The position numbers and the translations under genes were made by a program. 7,958 nucleotides of DNA, taken from assembly GCA_904501675.1 (NCBI GenBank), contig CAJGCL010000091.1, positions 1-7,958 on the forward strand, given 5' to 3'. Each line of letters begins with the position of its first letter. Position 1 is the stretch's first letter. Shown here in pieces: positions 1 to 6,370 of this stretch. Origin of the DNA: Clostridiaceae bacterium (lineage in GTDB: Bacteria; Bacillota; Clostridia; Oscillospirales; Acutalibacteraceae). The notes below the pieces were generated by a model. It saw nothing but the letters and a program-made list of their open reading frames with translations. It was not told the DNA's origin and did not search any database.

Positions 1-1234
1 AAGATACTAAAACGATTGATAAACAAAGAATAGCAACGTAAACAATAAAATATGCCATGGTGCCACGTATGGTTTCATCCTTAACACGTGTTCCTTCAAA
101 TCTTACAACCTTTACGCTTCGTGGGTGTGAAATTGTGCGTAATTCCTTAGCAGCATATTTTACAAGTAAAATAACTCTTGATACCTTGAAGCCACCACCT
201 GTGCTGCCCGCACACGCACCAATACACATAATCATAAGAAGTATTGTTCTGCTAAGCTCAGGCCATTGATTGAAATCAACGGTGGAAAAACCGGTTGACG
301 TCATTAAAGAACTAACCTGGAATGAAGCGTGATGAAAAGCTTCTCCTATACTTGCAAATTGATTACTGATATTTGCGGTTATAACTGCAACAGATACAAT
401 GATAATTCCTATATAAGTCCACAATTCCTCGCTTTTAAGAGCATCCTTAACACGCTTCATAAGTATGAGGAAGTATATATTGAAGTTGATACCAAATAGT
501 GCCATGAAAACAGCAATAACTGTCTGACAGAATGGGGTGCACTGCGCAATACCTGTGTTATATATACTGAAACCACCGGTACCTGCAGTACCAAATGCAG
601 TTGTGATACTATCAAACAACGGCATACCGCCAATTAAAAGGAAAAGGGCACATAAAACGGTAAGTCCAAAATAAATAAGGTAAAGAATACGGGCTGTTCT
701 GTTGGATTTGGGAACAAGCTTTCCAACGCTGGGGCCGGGCGCCTCTGCCTTCATTAGATGCAGATCACCGCCACCACCTGTGAGAGGGAGAACAGCCATA
801 ACGAAAACAAGAACTCCCATACCGCCAATCCAGTTGGTCAGATTTCTCCAGAAAAGAAGCGATTTGCTCAAACCTTCTATATCAGAAAGAATACTGGAAC
901 CGGTAGTTGTTAAACCGGAAACGGATTCAAATAAAGCATCTATAAATCTTGGTATTTCTCCGCTGATATAATAGGGGAGAGCACCAAAAATACTTAACAG
1001 AATCCAGCCTAAAGCAACAATTACAAGTCCGTCACGGGCGTAAATTGTTTTGTCCTGAGGTTTTAGTTTTATAAGTATAAGACCAATAATACACAACAGT
1101 GCTATTGTAATCAAAAATGCAGGGATTGTACCGCTTTCGCCATATATAAAAGCCGTAACTAATGGTAGCAGGAGAAGCCCTGCTTCGCAAGCCATTAAAA
1201 TACCTTGCATATATGCAATCATTCGTTTATTCAT
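1..1234 (-). CDS. trkH: TrkH-family potassium uptake protein, membrane subunit (C-terminus cut by window edge)
   Basis: This is the integral-membrane, K+-conducting subunit of the Trk uptake system, which is gated by cytoplasmic TrkA. Reading leftward from ATG 1234 gives 411 codons without a stop, then the window ends. The family is usually about 480 residues, so roughly 70 are missing. Visible in order: a hydrophobic N-terminus (MNKRMIAYMQGIL), first selectivity-filter loop TTTGSS at residues 109-114, second GTAGTGGF at 215-222, third TSTGFST at 312-318, and the glycine-rich intramembrane gating loop GACAGSTGGGF at 339-349. The fourth filter loop and last helix would lie in the missing part. 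The start is supported by GGAG at 1244-1247, 9 nt upstream, embedded in the end of trkA. It lies 6 nt after the trkA stop, so the two are co-transcribed and probably translationally coupled. No sign of damage. The family call is very secure; ion specificity (K+ versus Na+) is family inference. Confidence 0.95.
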   Translation of the reverse strand, partial: MNKRMIAYMQGILMACEAGLLLLPLVTAFIYGESGTIPAFLITIALLCIIGLILIKLKPQDKTIYARDGLVIVALGWILLSIFGALPYYISGEIPRFIDALFESVSGLTTTGSSILSDIEGLSKSLLFWRNLTNWIGGMGVLVFVMAVLPLTGGGGDLHLMKAEAPGPSVGKLVPKSNRTARILYLIYFGLTVLCALFLLIGGMPLFDSITTAFGTAGTGGFSIYNTGIAQCTPFCQTVIAVFMALFGINFNIYFLILMKRVKDALKSEELWTYIGIIIVSVAVITANISNQFASIGEAFHHASFQVSSLMTSTGFSTVDFNQWPELSRTILLMIMCIGACAGSTGGGFKVSRVILLVKYAAKELRTISHPRSVKVVRFEGTRVKDETIRGTMAYFIVYVAILCLSIVLVS

Positions 1235-1240
1235 AATGTA

Positions 1241-2602
1241 TTACTCCAGAATATCATCAAGTGCGGAAAGACGCTCGGTTGTGGTAACAAGAACAACCGT
1301 ATCGCCAACCTGTAAGCTGTCTGAACCTTTAGGGATTATTACAGTATTGTTTCTTGTTATTGAGCCTAAAAGAATATTTTTTCTTATGCGTAAATCCGCA
1401 AGAGTTTTACCAATTAATCGGCAATCCTCGGAAACCTCAAATTCAATAGCCTCAACTTTATTATTAATTATACGTGTAAGTTGAGTTACTTCACTTCGCT
1501 CATCATCATTCTGTTTTGCACGAACGCTTGTAAGAATAATGTTTGCGGTGGTGAATTTGGGGTAAACAACGCTATCAATATCAAGTGTTTTTATAACCTC
1601 TCTGAAAAGAGTGTGATTAACCTTTGTGATTGTCTTGACATTAGGTGAAGCGTTTTTCGCAAATAAAGAAAGGACAATATTTTCCTCGTCAATGCCTGTT
1701 AAACAAATGAAAGCATCTGCTTCAAGGAGCCCTTCTTCAAGAAGAAGGGAGCGGTTTGTGCCGTCTCCGTGAACAACATTTATATTAGGAAAACGCTCGC
1801 TTAAATCGAGAGCTGTTTCAAGATTCTTTTCAATGATTGTTGTGTTTACGCTAAGGTGACTGAGGGCGCTTGCAAGGTAAACTGCGATTTTACCGCCGCC
1901 GATTATCATAATGTTGCGGATATCGTTAGTTTTAAAACCTATCTGCTTAAAGAATTCGGGCGCTGTTTTTGTAGGCGTAAGCACCGCAACTGTATCGTGG
2001 TCTTTAATGACAAAATCACCTGTTGGAATAATAACCTCATCTCCTCGCTCAACAGCACAGGCGAGAGCTTGTGTTCTGAGCTTTGAGAATGAGTCTTTAA
2101 GAGCCTTGTCTGTAAGAGCGCAGTTTTTATTTGCCACAAAGCTTAAAAGGTCTACCTGATCACGACCGAAGAATGTAACATTTCTTGCAGTAGGGAATTT
2201 TAATATTCTCTGAATTTCTGCAGCAGCTTCTCTTTCTGGGTTTACTGCCATTGTAAGACCAAGGCTGTCTTTGATGATTTTCAAATCGTTACTGTAATCA
2301 AGGTTGCGAACTCTGGCAATTGTGCTTCCGGCACCAAGTTTTTTTGCAAGAAGGCAGGTGAGTATGTTTAACTCATCGCTGCCTGTAAGGGCAATAAGCA
2401 TATCACATTCATCAACACCTGCACCAATAAGAGTTTTAGATACTGCACCGTTACCGATAACACCAATAACATCAATATCCTGAAGAGTATCGTTAATAAC
2501 ATCCTCGTTTGTATCAATAATTGTAACGTCGTGGTTTTCAATCGCTAATTGCTCAGCAACTGTATAACCAACCTTGCCTATACCCACAACAATTATGTTC
2601 AT
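1241..2602 (-). CDS. trkA: Trk system potassium uptake protein TrkA (two-RCK regulatory subunit)
   Basis: This is the cytoplasmic peripheral subunit that binds nucleotides (NAD(H), ATP/ADP) and gates TrkH. The protein is 453 residues from ATG 2602, close to the family length of about 455. It is a tandem duplication. The first Rossmann RCK_N carries GIGKVG at residues 7-12 and the ribose-binding acid D30 in TIIDTNEDV; RCK_C follows at about 140-220. The second RCK_N carries GGGKIA at 235-240 and E258 in TIIEKN; a second RCK_C follows at about 370-450. The reading frame extends 9 codons upstream to ATG 2629, but I prefer 2602. AAGGCGG (2610-2616) sits exactly 7 nt before it, and a likely -10 box at 2644-2649 puts the transcript start near 2637, leaving almost no leader for the longer form. 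It is first in an operon with trkH. The RCK_C domains of Firmicute K+ transporters can bind c-di-AMP; whether this one does is not visible. Confidence 0.95.
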   Translation of the reverse strand: MNIIVVGIGKVGYTVAEQLAIENHDVTIIDTNEDVINDTLQDIDVIGVIGNGAVSKTLIGAGVDECDMLIALTGSDELNILTCLLAKKLGAGSTIARVRNLDYSNDLKIIKDSLGLTMAVNPEREAAAEIQRILKFPTARNVTFFGRDQVDLLSFVANKNCALTDKALKDSFSKLRTQALACAVERGDEVIIPTGDFVIKDHDTVAVLTPTKTAPEFFKQIGFKTNDIRNIMIIGGGKIAVYLASALSHLSVNTTIIEKNLETALDLSERFPNINVVHGDGTNRSLLLEEGLLEADAFICLTGIDEENIVLSLFAKNASPNVKTITKVNHTLFREVIKTLDIDSVVYPKFTTANIILTSVRAKQNDDERSEVTQLTRIINNKVEAIEFEVSEDCRLIGKTLADLRIRKNILLGSITRNNTVIIPKGSDSLQVGDTVVLVTTTERLSALDDILE

Positions 2603-2609
2603 CAGGTTT

Positions 2610-2616
2610 CCGCCTT
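2610..2616 (-). promoter_or_regulatory. ribosome binding site that fixes the trkA start
   Basis: On the minus strand this reads AAGGCGG, ending 7 nt before ATG 2602 (MNIIVVGIGKVG). The alternative ATG at 2629 has only a weak GAGTG-like sequence ahead of it. Because the Rossmann fold begins immediately at MNIIVVGIG, the shorter form also matches the normal TrkA N-terminus. Confidence 0.75.
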
Positions 2617-2643
2617 TCGATAAAATCATTCACTCTACATTAT

Positions 2644-2672
2644 ATTATACGATTATTAATAAAGCAAGAAAA
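2644..2672 (-). promoter_or_regulatory. probable sigma-A promoter of the trkA-trkH operon
   Basis: Minus strand: a perfect -10 box TATAAT at 2649-2644. The best -35 at 17 bp spacing is only TTTTCT (2672-2667), a poor match, so the upstream half is uncertain. Transcription would begin near 2637 and give a leader of about 35 nt to the trkA start at 2602. That is too short for a c-di-AMP riboswitch of the kind that controls some K+ transporters, so regulation by such an element is not expected here. Confidence 0.55.
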
Positions 2673-2744
2673 TCCTATTGTAAAGTTGTTAAAAATGAAC
2701 AGTTGAATTTTGTGTAAATTTAAGAATATTTAACTCTATACTGA

Positions 2745-2773
2745 TTGAAATAAAAAAGGGGATGTGTTATCAT
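2745..2773 (+). promoter_or_regulatory. probable extended -10 promoter of the polysaccharide deacetylase gene
   Basis: TTGAAA at 2745-2750, a 17 bp spacer, then TATCAT at 2768-2773 preceded by TGT (2765-2767), which makes an extended -10. Spacing and hexamers fit the housekeeping sigma factor well. Transcription would start near 2780, about 34 nt before the ATG at 2814. It diverges from the trkA promoter, with about 95 bp between the -10 end of one and the -35 start of the other region, leaving room for a shared regulator, but I see no clear operator palindrome. Confidence 0.7.
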
Positions 2774-2813
2774 ATCATTGAGTAGAAAAATTGTCGTAAA
2801 ACGGAGAAAATAG

Positions 2814-4310
2814 ATGAAAAAAATATGTTTTAAAAGTATAGCAATTACTTTAGTTCTGCTTTCTTTTTTATCTGTAGGAGTTACAGCTTTTGCAACAGAA
2901 CAGGATTTTAACGGAACAAATAATCTGAAGATTATAAATGCCAAAAGCGGATTATTTCTTACCTGGGATGCGGTTGAGGAAGCAACAGAATATCGATTGA
3001 AAAGATATGACCCTACAACAGATTCATGGAGCCCGATAACAGGCATTACCAAACCATATTATCAGGATTATGATGTAAAAAATGGCATAGCATATACATA
3101 CAAGGTTTGTTATATGAATTCTGAAGGTGTTGAAAAATGCTTTCAAGAAGGCGTTAAGCTGAAATGCCTTTATGCGCCCAAAATAACTCTTTCTTGTACA
3201 CCAAATAGTGTTATGATTGTATGGAATACATACTCTTCCGCAAGCCAGTACCGTATATACAGAAAGTTACCGTCAGATAAGCAGTGGACATGCATCAGAG
3301 TTGTGAGAGATAATAAAGTTAATTATATTATGGATTACAATGTGATTAATGGTCAGAATTATATATATACAATAAAGCAGATGGACGGCGATGTTTCGGG
3401 AAGCTATAACATTGAAGGGTTTTCAACAAGATTCTGTAAAGCGCCAACTGTAACATCTAAGCATTCGCCCAAAGGGGCTGTAATTAATTGGACTAAATAT
3501 AACAGTGGTAAATATACCTACATTATAGACCATCGTTCAGCAGTATCACCATCATGGAAAACTGTGGGAATCGTCTATGATAAGGGTACATACACTTGCT
3601 CATTTGATAATATTGATTTTGGCGTAATTAACTATTTCAGAGTAAGGCTCAAAAATACAAACGTCGTTACATATTCTACATCTGTTTATGGTATAGACCC
3701 CAATAAACCAATGGTAGCTCTTACCTATGATGATGGTCCTCTTACAAGCGTTACAAACAGTATTGTTTCCACATTAAAGAAAAACGGCGCAAGAGCTACA
3801 TTCTTTGTTGTTGGTAGCAGAGTTAATTCCTATAAAGGTTGCCTTAAAAATGCTGTTAACGCAGGTTGCGAAATAGGTAACCACACTTACGACCATTATA
3901 TTCTTACAAACTATAAGCAAGGCACAATAAAAAATCAGATTAATAAAACCAATAACGCTGTTAAAATTATTACAGGAAAGGCACCGACACTTGTAAGAGC
4001 ACCGGGCGGAAGCTTTAATTCCACAGTAAAGTCCTCGGTTAAATATCCTCTTATTCAGTGGAGCGTTGATACTCTTGACTGGAAATATAGAAAATCAAGT
4101 TCTGTTGTTTCCGCTGTTAAAAGTAATGTTAAAGATGGTTCTGTAATTCTGATGCATGATTTATATAAATCAACAGCGGATGCTACCAAAACAATTGTAC
4201 CATGGCTCAAAAGTCAAGGTTACCAGATGGTTACAGTTACAGAGCTTATGCAAATAAGAGGCTACGATCTTAAAGCAGGTCAGGTTTATTACAGTGCATA
4301 CAAAAAATAG
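2814..4310 (+). CDS. secreted polysaccharide deacetylase (CE4/NodB) with three FN3-like repeats
   Basis: This predicted secreted metal-dependent deacetylase removes N- or O-acetyl groups from a polysaccharide; peptidoglycan, chitin-like glycan or xylan are all possible. It has 498 residues. A signal peptide (MKKICFKSIAITLVLL, cleavage probably after AFA at 25-27) is followed by three beta-sandwich repeats at about 36-105, 121-200 and 210-290. The repeats share Trp51, Trp137 and Trp226 and a recurring D-Y/N-x-V/I...Y-x-Y/R strand motif (D85, D174, D265). The CE4 domain at about 298-475 is complete: TYDDGP 304-309 (catalytic Asp306, metal Asp307), HTYDH 357-361 (metal His357 and His361), RAPGG 395-399, DTLDW 419-423 and LMHD 446-449 (catalytic His448). 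The start is supported by GGAG (2803-2806) 7 nt upstream. It is transcribed alone, diverging from trkA and ending at a shared terminator. No sortase, lipobox or transmembrane anchor is visible, so it is likely released or held by its FN3 region. The fold and chemistry are secure; the substrate is unknown. Confidence 0.93.
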   Translation: MKKICFKSIAITLVLLSFLSVGVTAFATEQDFNGTNNLKIINAKSGLFLTWDAVEEATEYRLKRYDPTTDSWSPITGITKPYYQDYDVKNGIAYTYKVCYMNSEGVEKCFQEGVKLKCLYAPKITLSCTPNSVMIVWNTYSSASQYRIYRKLPSDKQWTCIRVVRDNKVNYIMDYNVINGQNYIYTIKQMDGDVSGSYNIEGFSTRFCKAPTVTSKHSPKGAVINWTKYNSGKYTYIIDHRSAVSPSWKTVGIVYDKGTYTCSFDNIDFGVINYFRVRLKNTNVVTYSTSVYGIDPNKPMVALTYDDGPLTSVTNSIVSTLKKNGARATFFVVGSRVNSYKGCLKNAVNAGCEIGNHTYDHYILTNYKQGTIKNQINKTNNAVKIITGKAPTLVRAPGGSFNSTVKSSVKYPLIQWSVDTLDWKYRKSSSVVSAVKSNVKDGSVILMHDLYKSTADATKTIVPWLKSQGYQMVTVTELMQIRGYDLKAGQVYYSAYKK

Positions 4311-4324
4311 AAACAAAATTATTA

Positions 4325-4362
4325 AAAAAGAAGGAGAAGACATTAGTCTACTCCTTCTTTTT
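4325..4362. terminator. bidirectional intrinsic terminator between convergent genes
   Basis: A perfect 12 bp stem: AAAAAGAAGGAG (4325-4336) pairs with CTCCTTCTTTTT (4351-4362). After one A/A mismatch an inner 4 bp stem follows (4338-4341 with 4346-4349) around an ATTA loop. The A-rich left arm and T-rich right arm give a U-tract on either strand. It therefore ends the deacetylase transcript (stop at 4310) rightward and the three-gene operon (stop at 4366) leftward. Confidence 0.92.
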
Positions 4363-4365
4363 GAG

Positions 4366-5364
4366 TTATTTTTCAAAATAAATTGCTCCGCTTTGTGCGA
4401 AAATCAAAGGTGGTAACTTCATGCCCTTTTGTTCAGGTATTCTTGATGCTATAGCAAAGTCATGGATTTTGCTATATATAAATCCTGGTTCAAAAACAAC
4501 ATGAGCGCAAATAAAGCCATCATCTTGGACAGGAAGCGTAACGGAATAATCACCTATTTTCTTTGCGGTATGTGAATAACATTCGCCTTTTGAATTAAAA
4601 ACCTTCAGTGTGTGATTTTTCCAAAGCTTTTTAACATTAATGGTAACCTTTGTATCTTCAGTAAGTTTTACTGTATCACCTAAAATTGCATCACCGCTGA
4701 CAATATCTATAAAGGTTCTGTTAACTTCAAAGCAAATAGTTGTACGGCCTTTAAGGATTGCGTCAAGTATATCATCAGAAGAGTTTGATTTTGCATAAAC
4801 ATATGTAACTGGCCAAGTTAGAAGATTGGTTATGCCATAATAGTCTCTGTGGTAATCGCTTCCACCTACAACAGGAAGCTTGTGGCCATTTCTTAACTGT
4901 TCGTGCCACCACTCAGTACATTCAAGGTTATCAAAATGGGTAGGGGCATTCCATACCTCAAGAACATCCACATCCGCAGCATTCTTTTCCCATCTCCATG
5001 GACATTGTTTGCAATGAGGGTGATTCATACAAATAACTGCTCCACGTTCTTTTGCCTTGTTTTTTACACGTAAAAAGTCTTCATAGGTTTCGCAGGTTTC
5101 GTAATCTTCTTTATCTATAACATCCTTAACGCCCCACATATTGCAGTGGCCCCCATTTTTAGAAAGCTCAGCTCCGTAAATAAGGGTCAGATCTTCAACC
5201 TCAGGCAAATCATTACAATTAACATTGTGGTCTGTAATCATAACGAAATCAAGCTTGTTCTTTTTTGCGTTTTCAATAAGTTCTTCAAGCGTTAATCCGC
5301 CATCAGATGCGGTTGTATGACAATGGGTAACGCCTACGTACCATTTATATCCCTGGCTACTCAT
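4366..5364 (-). CDS. PHP-domain metallohydrolase, CehA/McbA-like
   Basis: Predicted cytoplasmic hydrolase of the polymerase-and-histidinol-phosphatase (PHP) fold, which uses a multinuclear metal centre to cut phosphoesters or other esters. It has 332 residues from ATG 5364. Metal-ligand motifs in order: HCH 14-16 with Asp21, TDHN 44-47, GAEL 64-67 (Glu66), His73, NHPH 114-117, Glu136 and GSDYH 168-172 (Asp170, His172). Residues about 235-332 look like an all-beta C-terminal domain, common in the CehA/McbA group. There is no signal peptide or membrane segment. I prefer ATG 5364 because GGAG (5372-5375) lies 7 nt upstream. The frame also opens at ATG 5382 (338 residues), which would overlap the previous stop by one base (TAATG) but has only a weak AGAGA-like site. 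It is the last gene of the operon, 17 nt after the phosphodiesterase, followed by a terminator. A CxxC (118-121) directly after the NHPH motif is notable. The substrate is not determinable. Confidence 0.88.
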   Translation of the reverse strand: MSSQGYKWYVGVTHCHTTASDGGLTLEELIENAKKNKLDFVMITDHNVNCNDLPEVEDLTLIYGAELSKNGGHCNMWGVKDVIDKEDYETCETYEDFLRVKNKAKERGAVICMNHPHCKQCPWRWEKNAADVDVLEVWNAPTHFDNLECTEWWHEQLRNGHKLPVVGGSDYHRDYYGITNLLTWPVTYVYAKSNSSDDILDAILKGRTTICFEVNRTFIDIVSGDAILGDTVKLTEDTKVTINVKKLWKNHTLKVFNSKGECYSHTAKKIGDYSVTLPVQDDGFICAHVVFEPGFIYSKIHDFAIASRIPEQKGMKLPPLIFAQSGAIYFEK

Positions 5365-5371
5365 AATATTA

Positions 5372-5375
5372 CTCC
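5372..5375 (-). promoter_or_regulatory. ribosome binding site favouring the PHP gene start at 5364
   Basis: Minus-strand GGAG, 7 nt before ATG 5364, in the context GGAGTAATATTATG. This closely resembles the trkH initiation context (GGAGTAATACATTATG). The upstream in-frame ATG at 5382 lies ahead of this site and lacks a comparable one. Confidence 0.65.
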
Positions 5376-5381
5376 AATTCA

Positions 5382-6368
5382 TTAAAATTCATCTCTGTTC
5401 ATAACAACAAATGTCATTCTTTCTTGAATACTTGGGCCACCATGACCTGTTCCCAAACCACCGTGGTCAGAGGTTACAATAATAAGCCAGTCTTCAGTTT
5501 CGTAGTTTTCTCTTGCTTCAATAGCTTTGATTATCTCATAACCATAACCATCCTCTGTATTGAATGCTTCTTTGTATACAGGGTTATTGTAGGTGAAGCC
5601 AAAGTCGTGCCCTGCTGAATCAGTATCTTCATAGATAATGAACACAAAATCTGCACAATCAGCACTTGTTACTTCTTCCATAGCACCTGGGTGAACATCA
5701 TCGTTGTTTTTGCGAAGCTCATATTCAACATCGATGTTGTTTTCTTCACAGTATGCTTTTTCTGCATTGTATGTAGCGCCATCTCGGGAGAAATGACCTT
5801 TCCACCTTGTTATGAAAGCAGAACTATCGATTGTACCATTCTCAACAAGACTTGTCATAAGTGTTTTTGGTTCAACCTCTTTTGTTATGCCATTGCCTGT
5901 TATGCCGTGTACATCTGCCCACTCGCCTGTAAGCATTGAGCACCAGCCGGGAGCAGTTGATGTATCCTGCGTATTTTCTGCAGGATAATTTACGCCACCA
6001 CAATAAGTTAGGTTAATTGATGCACCGTTTTTAAGAAGATAATTTATTGCGCCCTCATCCTTCTTTTCTGCAAGGATATCTGCACGGCAACCATCGTAAC
6101 CGATAATAACAGCCTTTTTCACTGTTTTACCTTCAGGTAATTCTGATTCAAAATGCTCTTTAACAATACCATAAACATCTGTTGTTGGGTATGCTGTTTC
6201 AATAGTGTTTTCATATTTAACAGCATCAACGTTCTTTCTGTATAATTCTTCAGTATCAGCTTTATCTTTATGGTATCTTGTAAAATACAGAGCAAGAGCA
6301 CCTGCAATAATACCAAAAACAACAACTGCCGAAACTATAGAAAGTATAATTTTTTTCTTGCTTTTCAC
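5382..6368 (-). CDS. membrane-anchored alkaline-phosphatase-superfamily phosphodiesterase (type I phosphodiesterase/nucleotide pyrophosphatase-like)
   Basis: Predicted outward-facing, two-zinc hydrolase that cleaves phosphodiesters or related phosphoesters. It has 328 residues. A positive N-terminus (MKSKKK) precedes one hydrophobic helix at about 7-29, with no lipobox or AxA site, so it is most likely an uncleaved type II anchor with the catalytic domain outside. Family motifs are complete: GYDG with metal Asp92; STAPGW with nucleophile Thr138, followed by the LTG and HGI landmarks at 146-156; DSAGH 250-254 (Asp250, His254); SDHGG 300-304 (Asp301, His302) and GHGG 308-311 (His309). The nucleophile context is not the C/S-x-P-S-R of sulfatases. 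It is shorter than typical nucleotide pyrophosphatases (about 400 or more), suggesting a reduced cap. The start codon is GTG at 6368, with AGAGGAG 8 nt upstream; only 2 nt separate it from the transporter stop. It is the middle gene of the operon. The superfamily is secure; the exact substrate is unknown. Confidence 0.88.
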   Translation of the reverse strand: MKSKKKIILSIVSAVVVFGIIAGALALYFTRYHKDKADTEELYRKNVDAVKYENTIETAYPTTDVYGIVKEHFESELPEGKTVKKAVIIGYDGCRADILAEKKDEGAINYLLKNGASINLTYCGGVNYPAENTQDTSTAPGWCSMLTGEWADVHGITGNGITKEVEPKTLMTSLVENGTIDSSAFITRWKGHFSRDGATYNAEKAYCEENNIDVEYELRKNNDDVHPGAMEEVTSADCADFVFIIYEDTDSAGHDFGFTYNNPVYKEAFNTEDGYGYEIIKAIEARENYETEDWLIIVTSDHGGLGTGHGGPSIQERMTFVVMNRDEF

Positions 6369-6370
6369 TT

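Noticed and set aside
578..592. Short palindrome GGTAC-CTGCA-GTACC
   Set aside because: It lies inside trkH codons for the second selectivity-filter loop (GTAGTGG); the Gly/Thr/Ala codons explain it and a 5 bp stem is weak.
702..971. Plus-strand frames opposite trkH (also 57-269)
   Set aside because: Antisense to well-conserved TrkH filter and helix sequence, with no ribosome binding site or recognisable family.
2737..2742. TATACT as an alternative -10 for the deacetylase gene
   Set aside because: There is no reasonable -35 at 16-18 bp upstream, whereas the extended -10 promoter at 2745-2773 has a good match in every element.
2603..2813. Possible c-di-AMP riboswitch or other structured leader before trkA
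   Set aside because: The predicted leader is only about 35 nt and shows no conserved pairing pattern; the region is plain AT-rich promoter DNA.
2720..3052. A 110-codon minus-strand open frame across the trkA-deacetylase intergenic region
   Set aside because: It is antisense to the signal peptide and first repeat of the deacetylase, overlaps its promoter, and has no recognisable domain. Best explained as a shadow of the real gene.
5382..6368. Reading the membrane-anchored enzyme as a sulfatase
   Set aside because: There is no C/S-x-P-S-R formylglycine motif; the nucleophile region STAPGW aligns instead with the threonine nucleophile of phosphodiesterase/nucleotide pyrophosphatase enzymes.
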